Positions 1 to 6,628 of a DNA stretch of 19,219 bases are shown in pieces; the stretch's first letter is position 1; every line of letters begins with the position of its first letter. The stretch is from NCBI GenBank assembly GCA_002405805.1, contig DHMN01000056.1:1-19219 (forward strand). The letters run 5' to 3'. The position numbers were made by a program, and so were the translations under genes. Origin of the DNA: Cyanobacteria bacterium UBA4641 (lineage in GTDB: Bacteria; Cyanobacteriota; Vampirovibrionia; Gastranaerophilales; Gastranaerophilaceae). The notes under the pieces were generated by a model. The model did not search any database, was not told the DNA's origin, and saw only the letters and a program-made list of their open reading frames with translations.

Positions 1-20
1 TATGATATGATATGATATGA
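1..20. repeat. (TATGA)4 pentanucleotide tandem repeat
   Basis: Four perfect TATGA units open the window, so the array may continue to the left. It ends about 75 bp upstream of the start codon at 97. A pentamer tract in an upstream region can vary by slippage, but nothing here shows that it does. Confidence 0.85.
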
Positions 21-96
21 TGTGGTGGGGCGGGGCAATTCTATTTATATAAAATCCTTTTTTATATTGTGGATATTTTATAAGAAAGGAGAATAT

Positions 97-765
97 ATGG
101 AAATTTCAAACAATTTTTCAATCCCAAGTAACAATAGGGCATCAAATGATGTACCAGTAAATCAAAACGATAAAGATAAAAAGAAGGTTTCAATATTTGG
201 AGATAAAAATAATAATGGCATTCTTGATAGAGGCGATTTTAGTGAGGAAGATTTGGCTAAGATTAATGATAATGAATTGCTTCAGAATTTTGAAGGACAA
301 AAATGGACAGATAATTTGAAAAATATTTTTACTTCAATTATGAATAATACCCCAACAAATGAAAAAGAAATAAAGTATGAAGGTGATGCTGTTATGGAAG
401 GGCTTACTAAAGAAGTGATTTATGATAATGATTCAAAAACTTTGAAAATAGCTTTAAAAAATACTGCCATAAATGAATATTTTAATTATAAAGAATATAA
501 ATTTGACGATAAAGGTCGAATGATAGAAAGCAAGAGACTTATGGGTAAAAATGGTACGCCTTATAAACATCCAGATGGTAAAACGTATGGTTGGACTCCA
601 GATGATAAAGATAGTTATATTAGAAGCCAAGGTTTTGATAAGACCCAAGATATTAAACAAAAAGAAACGTACGACAAAATAATGTCAAATCCAGAAAATG
701 AAGAAAATTTGTTTTTCAAGATAAATAGAAAATATGATGAATTTGGTAATCATGGAGCCTACTAA
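97..765 (+). CDS. Small EF-hand-loop protein of unknown function
   Basis: A protein of 222 aa with no recognised family over its full length. I chose the ATG at 97 because AGGAG (87-91) sits five bases before it; the frame stays open to 22, but those upstream codons lack a ribosome site. Residues 1-30 are polar and look disordered (MEISNNFSIPSNNRAS...). Residues 36-47 match a calcium-binding EF-hand loop: D36, N38, N40, G41, D44 and D47 fill positions 1, 3, 5, 6, 9 and 12, with Asp rather than the usual Glu at 12. A YKFDDKGRMIES segment in the middle resembles the Y-D-x-x-G-x strand motif of YD/RHS-type repeats, but only once. There is no signal peptide or membrane segment. Calcium binding is inference from the single loop; the overall role is unknown. 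Confidence 0.8.
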   Translation: MEISNNFSIPSNNRASNDVPVNQNDKDKKKVSIFGDKNNNGILDRGDFSEEDLAKINDNELLQNFEGQKWTDNLKNIFTSIMNNTPTNEKEIKYEGDAVMEGLTKEVIYDNDSKTLKIALKNTAINEYFNYKEYKFDDKGRMIESKRLMGKNGTPYKHPDGKTYGWTPDDKDSYIRSQGFDKTQDIKQKETYDKIMSNPENEENLFFKINRKYDEFGNHGAY

Positions 766-790
766 GGAATTGTAGATTTATTTCATAATT

Positions 791-820
791 TTGTCCAATA
801 AAAAATAGAGAAATTATAAT
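791..820 (+). promoter_or_regulatory. Orphan sigma-70-like promoter
   Basis: TTGTCC (791-796), an 18-bp spacer and TATAAT (815-820) face right into a region with no gene on that strand. Transcription from about 827 would meet the symmetric terminator at 1004-1036, giving an RNA of roughly 210 nt. It could be an unused chance match in AT-rich DNA. Confidence 0.4.
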
Positions 821-841
821 CAAGAATATATTGTACTATAT

Positions 842-894
842 AAGGTCTAATTTGACCTGTAAATTTTATCCGTGGGCTAGTGAGCCCACCCTAT
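842..894 (+). repeat. Degenerate copy of the double-hairpin repeat
   Basis: The right half (872-894) keeps the hairpin GGGCTagtgAGCCC seen in the intact copies at 11835-11891, 14975-15032 and 19033-19089. The left half (842-871) still shows AAGGTC and CTGTAAATTTTA, but its GTCGGCAT/ATGCCGAC hairpin has decayed. Confidence 0.65.
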
Positions 895-903
895 GTTATT
901 ATA

Positions 904-919
904 TGTCATCCTGAACTTC
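904..919 (+). repeat. Fragment of TGTCATCCTGAAC palindromic repeat
   Basis: TGTCATCCTGAACTT is the end sequence of the palindromic family seen at 4460-4708, 7659-7736, 11636-11806 and 19107-19182. Only one arm is present here. Confidence 0.5.
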
Positions 920-925
920 TACTAG

Positions 926-971
926 GGGGGCAGGGTGAGGGTTCATCCTTTATTTTATGCGCTTTGTGCAG
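926..971 (+). repeat. GGGCAGGGTGAGGGTTCATCC repeat, copy 1
   Basis: Closely matches 7758-7803: both read GGGCAGGGTGAGGG, then TTCATCCTTT, a T-rich stretch, TTATGC and a final TGCAG. In both places it lies just after a TCCTGAAC or CAGGGTGACA palindrome arm, so the two repeat types travel or accumulate together. Confidence 0.7.
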
Positions 972-1003
972 GGAAATTTTTGACTTTTTGCAGGTATAAA
1001 CAC

Positions 1004-1036
1004 AAAAAAGACCTTTGGTATCCAAAGGTCTTTTTT
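1004..1036. terminator. Bidirectional rho-independent terminator of rpmB
   Basis: The 9-bp stem GACCTTTGG/CCAAAGGTC (1010-1018 with 1022-1030) is flanked by A6 (1004-1009) and T6 (1031-1036), so it reads as a terminator in both directions. It lies 21 bp past the rpmB stop and could also end any transcript from 791-820. Confidence 0.85.
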
Positions 1037-1057
1037 AATTCTATGTAAAAACTACAA

Positions 1058-1249
1058 TTATATAGCTTTTTGAACTTTACCTGCTTTTAAGCAAGAAGTA
1101 CAAACTCTGATTCTTTTTGTAGTACCGTTTACAACAGCTTTTACTGATTGTAAGTTAGGTTCTTGAGTATGAACGATTTGCTTGTGTGAGAAAGTCAATT
1201 TAGCTGCTTTAATTGGAGCTTTTCCGCATACTTCACAATGTTTTGCCAT
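1058..1249 (-). CDS. rpmB: 50S ribosomal protein bL28
   Basis: A 63-aa protein that starts MAKHCEVCGKAP, the standard bL28 N-terminus, and ends in the basic RVCTSCLKAGKVQKAI tail. bL28 is a component of the large ribosomal subunit. C5/C8 and C50/C53 form two CxxC pairs, so this is the zinc-binding (C+) form of the protein. The length is normal for the compact bacterial version. GGAAAA lies about six bases before the ATG. It is a single-gene unit, divergent from hom, with its own terminator at 1004-1036. On the minus strand TTGCAA (1322-1317), a 16-bp gap and TAATAT (1300-1295) make a plausible promoter about 40 nt upstream of the ATG. Confidence 0.95.
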   Translation of the reverse strand: MAKHCEVCGKAPIKAAKLTFSHKQIVHTQEPNLQSVKAVVNGTTKRIRVCTSCLKAGKVQKAI

Positions 1250-1294
1250 GATTATTTTCCTTTTCTAGCTAGTTTATATCACTTTAATACTCTT

Positions 1295-1322
1295 ATATTA
1301 AACCAAAAATACTTTTTTGCAA
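1295..1322 (-). promoter_or_regulatory. Probable rpmB promoter
   Basis: Reading the minus strand, TTGCAA (1322-1317), 16 bp, then TAATAT (1300-1295). The predicted start near 1288 leaves a leader of about 40 nt carrying the GGAAAA ribosome site. Confidence 0.5.
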
Positions 1323-1373
1323 GTCACATGTTAAATTATTGAAATATTTTGTCTTCGGAATAACATAAAATAA

Positions 1374-1407
1374 CTTGCCCTCCTGCCCTCTTATCATCCA
1401 GCCCTCC
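1374..1407 (+). repeat. CT-rich CTTGCCCTCCTGCCCTC repeat
   Basis: Repeats units of the form GCCCTCC/TGCCCTCTT over 34 bp. Related blocks occur at 4736-4779, 7864-7897, 11586-11625, 15041-15083 and 18949-18991, all between genes. This one lies just upstream of the hom promoter. Confidence 0.6.
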
Positions 1408-1411
1408 ATTT

Positions 1412-1440
1412 TTGCCTTATCTTAAATTCTATGCTATACT
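1412..1440 (+). promoter_or_regulatory. hom promoter, predicts leaderless mRNA
   Basis: TTGCCT (1412-1417), a 17-bp spacer, and an extended -10, TGC-TATACT (1432-1440). The ATG at 1447 falls seven bases after the last base of the -10, the usual transcription start, and there is no Shine-Dalgarno. Same geometry as six other genes in the window. Confidence 0.75.
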
Positions 1441-1446
1441 TACCCT

Positions 1447-2724
1447 ATGGAAAATAGTAAAATTAAAATTGGACTTATTGGACTGGGAACAGTCGGCAGT
1501 GGTGTTTTTAAGACACTGCAAAATTTTAACAATGTAGAAGTAACAAAAATTGCGGTTAGAAACAAAAATAAAAAACGCAACATTGAGGGCTTGGATGAAA
1601 GTATTATCACTGATAATGCTTATGATATTGTGAATGACCCTGAAATCCAAATCGTTGCAGAACTTGTTGGAGGTGTTGAACCTGCTTTTGATTTAATTAA
1701 AACAGCTATCAAAAACGGCAAACATATAGTTACTGCAAACAAAGAATTACTTGCAAAACATGGGGAAGAACTATTTAATTTTGCAGAAGAAAATAACAAG
1801 GTTGTTTTGTATGAGGCAGCTATTGCAGGCGGTATTCCGTTGATTATGCCTATCAAGACAATTCTTGCAGGTAATAAAATTACTAAAATTAAAGCAATCT
1901 TAAATGGTACAACAAATTACATTTTGACAAAAATGGATGTTCAAAATGCATCTTACGTGGATGTTTTAAAAGAGGCGCAAGAACTTGGGTATGCAGAGGC
2001 TGACCCTACAGGTGATGTTGAAGGGTTTGATGCTGCGTATAAAATCACAACTCTTGCAACAATTGCTTTTGGTAAAAGAATTAAAATTGAAAATGTATAC
2101 CGTGAAGGGATTACAAAAATCAGTCCAGATGATATGGCTGCAGCCAATGAAATGGGGTATAAAATCAAACTTATTGCATCTGCTGAATTGAGCGAAGATG
2201 GCAAGGCTGACGTTCGAGTTCATCCGATGCTAGTTCCAAAGACAAAAACGTTGGCTCATATTGACTATGTGACAAATGCCGTGAGCCTTTCAGGACACCC
2301 TGTTGGCGATGTGACTTTGTCAGGCCCTGGGGCAGGGGAATTCCCTACAGCAAGTTCTGTAGTTGGTGATATTTTGGCAATCGCATCAGAAATCGGCAAA
2401 ACTGATTATTTGCTGCCGATGATGAGATGTAACCACCACGAAAACGCGGAGATGATTCCAGTTGAAGAAACACAGAATAAATATTATATTTCTATCACGG
2501 CTCAAAATAGCCTCGGTGTAATCGGACGTATTGGTAAAGCTTGTGAAGACCACAATATAAGTTTGGCAAGTATTGTGCAAAAAGAAGTTGCAGGAGATAA
2601 TGCTGCAAAAATCACTGTAATTACTGAAATTTGTCGCGAAAAAGATATGCAAAATGTTATAAATATATTTAATAACGATTCTGCAATCACAAAAGTAAAT
2701 AGTTTGATAAGAGTTCAGGTGTAA
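1447..2724 (+). CDS. hom: Homoserine dehydrogenase with C-terminal ACT domain
   Basis: Reduces aspartate-4-semialdehyde to homoserine with NAD(P)H in the cytoplasm, the branch step to threonine and methionine. It has 425 aa, the usual length of the monofunctional enzyme. The Rossmann loop GLGTVGSG is at 12-19, TANKELLA with the conserved lysine at 97-104, and the family signature GYAEADPTGDVEGFDAAYK at 181-199. Residues from about 348 form an ACT domain, which in this family commonly mediates threonine feedback. The start is set by the promoter: the ATG lies six bases after TATACT and has no ribosome site. One base separates its TAA from the next gene, so the two are cotranscribed. thrC follows 568 bp downstream; thrB and lysC are not in the window. 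Confidence 0.95.
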   Translation: MENSKIKIGLIGLGTVGSGVFKTLQNFNNVEVTKIAVRNKNKKRNIEGLDESIITDNAYDIVNDPEIQIVAELVGGVEPAFDLIKTAIKNGKHIVTANKELLAKHGEELFNFAEENNKVVLYEAAIAGGIPLIMPIKTILAGNKITKIKAILNGTTNYILTKMDVQNASYVDVLKEAQELGYAEADPTGDVEGFDAAYKITTLATIAFGKRIKIENVYREGITKISPDDMAAANEMGYKIKLIASAELSEDGKADVRVHPMLVPKTKTLAHIDYVTNAVSLSGHPVGDVTLSGPGAGEFPTASSVVGDILAIASEIGKTDYLLPMMRCNHHENAEMIPVEETQNKYYISITAQNSLGVIGRIGKACEDHNISLASIVQKEVAGDNAAKITVITEICREKDMQNVINIFNNDSAITKVNSLIRVQV

Positions 2725-2725
2725 T

Positions 2726-3229
2726 ATGAAAGAAGAGAAAGAAAATATATATATTCAAATACTGTCAAATTGGCGAGTTGTGCTTGGTGTTTTAGTTATT
2801 ATAATTGCCTTGGTTGTTAAATATAATCCTAGCAAAGCTATGACGCATATTGTTTGTAAAGGTTCAAGCTGTCAGATTAAAGATTATAAAGATAATGGAG
2901 CTTTGTTGCATTTTTCGCAAATATCTGTTGATGAATGTAAAGCATTTGAGGTAGAAGAAAAAGAGCAAAAGGCATTAAATTTCTTTGATGCACTTGATGA
3001 TTACCTCTACCAGCTTTCTTGGCGCTCTGATGTCAGGGATGTGGAAAAACATGAAAATAAATATATTAAATATACAATTGCTTGCCAAACCCAACAAGGA
3101 AACAGTTATCCACTGTTCAAAACTTATATTAGAAACAAATCTAAGGCATATAGTTTTGCAAGTACTTTAACTAGAGAACTAAGCAAAGAAAATCCAAGCG
3201 TGGATATGAAATTCCAAGAAAAAGAATAA
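2726..3229 (+). CDS. Single-pass membrane protein of unknown function
   Basis: A 167-aa protein with a short charged N-terminus (MKEEKENIYIQ), one transmembrane helix at about 17-34 (VVLGVLVIIIALVV) and a polar domain of about 130 residues. The positive charges flanking the helix do not fix the topology clearly; an outside C-terminal domain is my inference. C44 and C49 (CKGSSC) just after the membrane, with C71 and C119 further on, could form disulphides if the domain is exported. The ATG follows the hom stop codon by one base and the only ribosome-like site is a weak AGGTG inside the hom end, so translation may be coupled to hom. I recognise no family. Its place between hom and thrC does not by itself show a role in threonine synthesis. 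Confidence 0.75.
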   Translation: MKEEKENIYIQILSNWRVVLGVLVIIIALVVKYNPSKAMTHIVCKGSSCQIKDYKDNGALLHFSQISVDECKAFEVEEKEQKALNFFDALDDYLYQLSWRSDVRDVEKHENKYIKYTIACQTQQGNSYPLFKTYIRNKSKAYSFASTLTRELSKENPSVDMKFQEKE

Positions 3230-3247
3230 CCTTATTTTTGTTTTATA

Positions 3248-3256
3248 TGGTAAAAT
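3248..3256 (+). promoter_or_regulatory. Extended -10 promoter of thrC
   Basis: TGG-TAAAAT is an extended -10 element with no good -35. A start near 3263 gives a leader of about 30 nt that includes the GAGGG ribosome site. It would let thrC be transcribed apart from hom. Confidence 0.5.
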
Positions 3257-3292
3257 CAAAGCAGGTTAAGAAGAAAAAGAGGGTATCAAATT

Positions 3293-4345
3293 ATGTATTA
3301 TCAAGGATTAATTAACAAATATAGAGAGTTTTTGCCGGTAACAGATTCAACTCCTGTTGTGACTTTGAATGAAGGTAATACACCTTTGATTAAAGCCGAA
3401 AATTTGGCAAAAAAAATCGGCATTGATGCAGAAATCTATTTAAAATTTGAAGGCTCAAACCCAACCGGCAGTTTCAAAGACCGTGGTATGACAATGGCTG
3501 TTACAAAGGCTAAAGAATCAGGTTCAGGTGCTATTATTTGCGCATCAACCGGTAACACTTCAGCTTCTGCTGCAGCTTATGGTGCAAAAGCAGGTTTGAA
3601 AACTTATGTTTTAATCCCTGATGGTTATATTGCACTCGGCAAGCTTTCTCAAGCTATGATGTACGGTGCTGAAATCATTGCTATTCAAGGAAATTTTGAT
3701 AGAGCGTTAGAAGTGGTTAGAGAAATCGCTGATAAATACCCTATCACATTGGTAAATTCAGTAAACCCTTATAGAATCGAAGGTCAAAAGACAGGTGCTT
3801 TTGAAATTTGTGAGGCATTAGGCGGTGCTCCTGATTATCACTTTATCCCTGTGGGTAATGCAGGTAATATCACAGCTTATTGGAAAGGGTATACAGAATG
3901 GCACAAATTGGGCAAAATCCCTACATTGCCTAAGATGATGGGATTTGAGGCAGAAGGCGCTGCAGCAATTGTGAAAGGTGAAAGAATTATGAACCCTGAA
4001 ACTTTGGCTACTGCAATTCGTATTGGAAACCCTGCAAGCTGGAAATTTGCAGAGGCTGCAAGAGATGAAAGTAACGGTATGATTAACTTTGTTACTGATG
4101 AGGAAATTGTAAAAGCATATAAGTTGATTGCATCTTGCGAAGGTGTTTTGGCTGAACCTGCATCTGCTGCATCTGTTGCAGGGCTTATTAAGGTTAAAGA
4201 CCAAGTTAAATCAGGTTCAAAAATCGTTTGTATCTTGACAGGTAACGGCTTGAAAGACCCTGATAATGCAATTAAATATTCTAATGATGAAGTTAAAAAG
4301 ACATCTTCAGATTTGGCTGATATTTTAAGAGCAATGAATATTTAA
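3293..4345 (+). CDS. thrC: Threonine synthase
   Basis: A PLP enzyme that converts O-phosphohomoserine to threonine. The 350-aa length fits the short class of threonine synthase found in Bacillus-like and cyanobacterial lineages. Visible are the substrate-binding LNEGNTPL (25-32), the PLP lysine K62 in GSFKDRG, the phosphate-contacting STGNTSASAAAYGAKAG region (85-101), the GNAGN phosphate loop (188-192), and TGNGLKDP near the C-terminus (316-323), typical of threonine synthases rather than other fold-II enzymes. GAGGG lies nine bases before the ATG. It follows the 2726 gene by 63 bp with its own possible promoter, and works two steps after hom. The homoserine kinase that links them is not in this window. 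Confidence 0.95.
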   Translation: MYYQGLINKYREFLPVTDSTPVVTLNEGNTPLIKAENLAKKIGIDAEIYLKFEGSNPTGSFKDRGMTMAVTKAKESGSGAIICASTGNTSASAAAYGAKAGLKTYVLIPDGYIALGKLSQAMMYGAEIIAIQGNFDRALEVVREIADKYPITLVNSVNPYRIEGQKTGAFEICEALGGAPDYHFIPVGNAGNITAYWKGYTEWHKLGKIPTLPKMMGFEAEGAAAIVKGERIMNPETLATAIRIGNPASWKFAEAARDESNGMINFVTDEEIVKAYKLIASCEGVLAEPASAASVAGLIKVKDQVKSGSKIVCILTGNGLKDPDNAIKYSNDEVKKTSSDLADILRAMNI

Positions 4346-4372
4346 GGATGTTTTGATGATATGAAGAAATGT

Positions 4373-4397
4373 GGCGTGAACCTTTCAGGTTTGCGCC
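4373..4397 (+). terminator. Possible hairpin terminator after thrC
   Basis: GGCG-TG-AACCT-TTC-AGGTT-TG-CGCC forms a stem with a small internal bulge 27 bp past the thrC stop. The following GTTGCTTATTATTTG is only loosely T-rich, so termination here is uncertain. Confidence 0.4.
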
Positions 4398-4410
4398 GTT
4401 GCTTATTATT

Positions 4411-4435
4411 TGTCGGCATAGCAATGCCGACCTAC
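4411..4435 (-). repeat. Half copy of the double-hairpin repeat
   Basis: TGTCGGCATagcaATGCCGACCTAC is the reverse of the left half of the intact elements. The GGGCT/AGCCC half is missing. It lies at the left edge of the 576-bp gene-free island 4346-4921, which otherwise holds the palindromes and CT-rich repeat listed below and the promoter of the 4922 gene. Confidence 0.8.
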
Positions 4436-4459
4436 GAATTAATTGGACAAAATGTTCAT

Positions 4460-4485
4460 TGTCATTCCGAATTTATTTCGGAATC
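4460..4485 (+). repeat. Short palindrome TGTCATTCCGAA...TTCGGAATC
   Basis: ATTCCGAA-tttat-TTCGGAAT is an 8-bp inverted repeat with a 5-nt loop. An identical unit forms one end of the 11636-11806 element and, inverted, of the 4508-4616 element. Confidence 0.85.
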
Positions 4486-4507
4486 TCTAATAGAACACAC
4501 AGGTCAT

Positions 4508-4616
4508 TGTCATTCTGAACTTGATTCAGAATCTTTTCCATATTAATAATTTAGCAAATGTTATTATTGATAAATATTGATTATTGAAAGGATTCCGAAA
4601 TAAATTCGGAATGACA
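4508..4616 (-). mobile_element. MITE-like palindromic element, short form (109 bp)
   Basis: Both ends are hairpins: TGTCATTCTGAActtgaTTCAGAATC on the left (4508-4533) and GATTCCGAAataaaTTCGGAATGACA on the right (4591-4616), so the element begins TGTCATTC and ends GAATGACA. The AT-rich core (4534-4590) matches 11662-11718 in reverse with only a few differences. It has no coding capacity. A nonautonomous mobile element is the simplest reading, but no transposase is in the window. Confidence 0.75.
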
Positions 4617-4641
4617 CTAAGACCAAATATGCCTAATTGGA

Positions 4642-4708
4642 GATTCTGAATAGCAAGAAAATTATGTGCTCATACTTCACACAAATTTTCTAAGCTTTCA
4701 GAATGACA
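4642..4708 (+). repeat. Palindrome-ended repeat with long tip (67 bp)
   Basis: Begins GATTCTGAA (4642-4650) and ends TTCAGAATGACA (4697-4708), the same arms as the 11715-11806 hairpin, with 46 bp between them. The inner part shares GCTC-ATAC-TTCACAC and TTTTCTAAGCT-like words with the tip of the 11636-11806 element. Confidence 0.65.
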
Positions 4709-4735
4709 GTATTACATATAAATCGAACTTTTTCA

Positions 4736-4779
4736 TTAAAAAGCCTGCCCTCCTGATATCTAGCCTTCCTGTCCTCTTA
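4736..4779 (+). repeat. CT-rich repeat AAAAAGCCTGCCCTCC...
   Basis: Begins AAAAAGCCTGCCCTCC and continues with GCCTTCCTGTCCTCTTA. The same two-part order, in reverse, is at 18949-18991. No stem or reading frame is apparent. Confidence 0.65.
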
Positions 4780-4857
4780 TTTATCGTGAATACGTTCCAT
4801 TACACCTTTGTGCACTTAAACAATATTTACATTTCTTCATGAATTATTGAAAATTAT

Positions 4858-4886
4858 TTGCCACAAACTTATGAATGTAATAGAAT
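4858..4886 (+). promoter_or_regulatory. Promoter of the 4922-recA operon
   Basis: TTGCCA (4858-4863), a 17-bp spacer and TAGAAT (4881-4886). The predicted start is near 4893, leaving a leader of about 29 nt with AAGGGA before the ATG at 4922. No LexA-type box is evident beside it. Confidence 0.65.
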
Positions 4887-4921
4887 GATGGTGGGAATGT
4901 TTTTTTAAGGGATAGACAAGA

Positions 4922-5449
4922 ATGATAAAAGACAGATTGAACGAGAGAACTTTGACACCGCAAGAAGTTAGAACTATTTTAAAAGCGGATAACAAAGAAA
5001 TTGTAGATTTATGCAAAAAAGCTGCAATCAGACCTAGAAAAAATGCTAAAGGTCATACATATTTTTCTTATGATGAAGTAAAAAATCTAAGAAAAATTCA
5101 AGCTCAAGTTAAAGGCGTTGTTACAAATCCTGTAGCAGCCAGAGTACCTGCAGCAGTTGGTGCTGTGGGAGCTCAAAATAACAGTGCAGCTGTTAGAAGT
5201 ATTTTGAATACTTTGCAAGAATTAGAAGTTAAATTGAGCAACAAAATTGCTAAAGTTATTGATGAAAAACTTGAAGGCATGGACGATGTTGTTGTTGAAT
5301 TGATTCGTTGTAAAACTGATAATGAAACTTTGAAACAAAAAATTGTAGACTTGAACAAAGAAGTTTACCAATTGAAAAACGAATTGAACAGCTACAAACC
5401 TGTTGCTTTAGGTTTTTATAAGAAAAAAGAAGTTTACGTTTGGGAATAA
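4922..5449 (+). CDS. MerR-like HTH protein with coiled coil, upstream of recA
   Basis: A 175-aa cytoplasmic protein. Residues about 10-58 (LTPQEVRTILKADNKEIVDL... TYFSYDEVKNLRK) resemble the winged-helix DNA-binding domain of the MerR superfamily, including the FSYDEV strand-helix turn. An Ala/Val-rich linker follows (about 67-88), then a heptad-like, Leu/Lys/Glu-rich coiled coil (about 90-158) and a short tail ending KKKEVYVWE. There is no effector-binding domain or metal-site cysteine pair, so it is not a classical MerR sensor. It starts after AAGGGA and ends 12 bp before recA, so the two probably form an operon. A link to recombination, repair or chromosome structure is inference from that position only. 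The name MerR-like rests on motif resemblance. Confidence 0.75.
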   Translation: MIKDRLNERTLTPQEVRTILKADNKEIVDLCKKAAIRPRKNAKGHTYFSYDEVKNLRKIQAQVKGVVTNPVAARVPAAVGAVGAQNNSAAVRSILNTLQELEVKLSNKIAKVIDEKLEGMDDVVVELIRCKTDNETLKQKIVDLNKEVYQLKNELNSYKPVALGFYKKKEVYVWE

Positions 5450-5461
5450 GAGGAAATAAAA

Positions 5462-6481
5462 ATGGCAGTGAAAGAAACACCGGCTGTAAATGTTAGCGAA
5501 GAAAGAAATAAAGCGCTAAAGTTAGCTATTGAAAAAATTGAAAAAGATTTTGGTAAAGGCTCAATTATGAAGCTTGGTGACAAGGCCACTGTCAATGTTG
5601 ATGCTATCCCTACAGGAGCGTTGTCTCTTGACGTTGCACTAGGTATCGGAGGTATTCCGCGTGGTCGTATTATCGAAATCTACGGTCCTGAATCATCAGG
5701 TAAAACTACATTGGCTCAACACATTGTTGCCGAATGTCAGAAAAAAGGCGGAATTGCAGCGTTCGTAGATGCCGAGCATGCTCTTGACCCTGAATATGCA
5801 AGAAATTTGGGCGTTCAGGTTGATGATTTGTTAATTTCCCAACCGGATACAGGTGAACAAGCTCTTGATATTACAGAAGAATTGGTTCGTTCAGGTGCTG
5901 TTGATATCGTTGTTGTTGACTCTGTAGCCGCTCTTGTTCCAAAAGCTGAAATTGAAGGTTCTATGGAAGACCAACAAATGGGTCTTCAGGCTCGTTTGAT
6001 GTCAAAAGCTTTGAGAAAACTAACAGGTATTATCGGAAAAACTAATACAACTGTTATCTTCATCAACCAATTGAGAATGAAAATCGGTGTAATGTACGGT
6101 AATCCTGAAACTACAACAGGTGGTAATGCTTTGAAATATTATGCATCTGTTCGTATGGAAATCAAACGTACTGAAACTCTAAAAGGTGATGAAGGCGAAA
6201 TCGGTAACCACGTAAGAGTAAGAGTTTTGAAAAACAAAGTTGCCCCTCCATTCAGAACTGCAGAATTTGATATTATTTTTGGTAAAGGTATTTCTAAAAT
6301 CGGTAATATTTTGGATGTTGCAGTTAATTTGGATATTGTTAAAAAAGCCGGAGCATGGTTTAGTTACAATGAAGAAAAATTAGGACAAGGTAGAGAAAAA
6401 GCTAAGGAATTTTTGGAACAAAATCCTGAAATTTTGGCTGAAGTCGAAAAACTTGTTCGCGAAAAATTGGCTCAATCTTAG
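5462..6481 (+). CDS. recA: Recombinase RecA
   Basis: An ATP-dependent strand-exchange recombinase that forms filaments on single-stranded DNA and, in bacteria with LexA, triggers its self-cleavage. The 339-aa length is normal. The Walker A loop GPESSGKTT is at 75-83, the catalytic glutamate at E105 in DAEHALDP, Walker B VDIVVVDSVAAL at 147-158, and the DNA-binding L2 region at about 202-220 (NQLRMKIGVMYGNPETTTGG). KAGAWFSY (295-302) is the family C-domain signature. AGAGGAAA precedes the ATG. It follows the MerR-like gene by 12 bp and I see no separate promoter between them, so its expression may depend on 4858-4886. No intein and no clear terminator after the stop. Confidence 0.98.
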   Translation: MAVKETPAVNVSEERNKALKLAIEKIEKDFGKGSIMKLGDKATVNVDAIPTGALSLDVALGIGGIPRGRIIEIYGPESSGKTTLAQHIVAECQKKGGIAAFVDAEHALDPEYARNLGVQVDDLLISQPDTGEQALDITEELVRSGAVDIVVVDSVAALVPKAEIEGSMEDQQMGLQARLMSKALRKLTGIIGKTNTTVIFINQLRMKIGVMYGNPETTTGGNALKYYASVRMEIKRTETLKGDEGEIGNHVRVRVLKNKVAPPFRTAEFDIIFGKGISKIGNILDVAVNLDIVKKAGAWFSYNEEKLGQGREKAKEFLEQNPEILAEVEKLVREKLAQS

Positions 6482-6561
6482 TATTGTAAAGAATTGTATA
6501 TTTGCATTGTGTGCTAAATGCCTGTTATACCTTGCTTTGAGATTTTTATTACGTAAAATTT

Positions 6562-6590
6562 TTGTAAACACTAGCAAGTTAATTTATGTT
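6562..6590 (+). promoter_or_regulatory. Probable promoter of the 6629 gene
   Basis: TTGTAA (6562-6567), a 17-bp spacer and TATGTT (6585-6590). A start near 6597 leaves a leader of about 32 nt that carries the strong AGGAGG site. Confidence 0.5.
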
Positions 6591-6628
6591 CGGATTTAAA
6601 AAGAACATGGAAAATTCAGGAGGCACAC

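Noticed and set aside
1250..1446. Threonine/methionine leader peptide or riboswitch before hom
   Set aside because: The transcript probably starts at the ATG itself, so there is no leader to hold one.
3818..4204. 128-codon open frame opposite thrC
   Set aside because: Antisense shadow of a well-conserved gene without a ribosome site.
4361..4546. Open frame of 61 codons after thrC
   Set aside because: It is made of repeat sequence (VGIAMPTYE and HCHSEFISES/CHSELDSES are translations of the repeats), lacks a ribosome site, and occurs because the repeats happen to be open in this frame.
4411..4708. CRISPR array
   Set aside because: The repeats are not evenly spaced, differ in orientation and length, and form nested hairpins, unlike direct repeats with uniform spacers; no cas genes are present.
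4780..4921. SOS (LexA) box upstream of the recA operon
   Set aside because: I looked for CTGTN8ACAG-type and GAAC/GTTC-type palindromes and saw none; lineage-specific boxes cannot be excluded.
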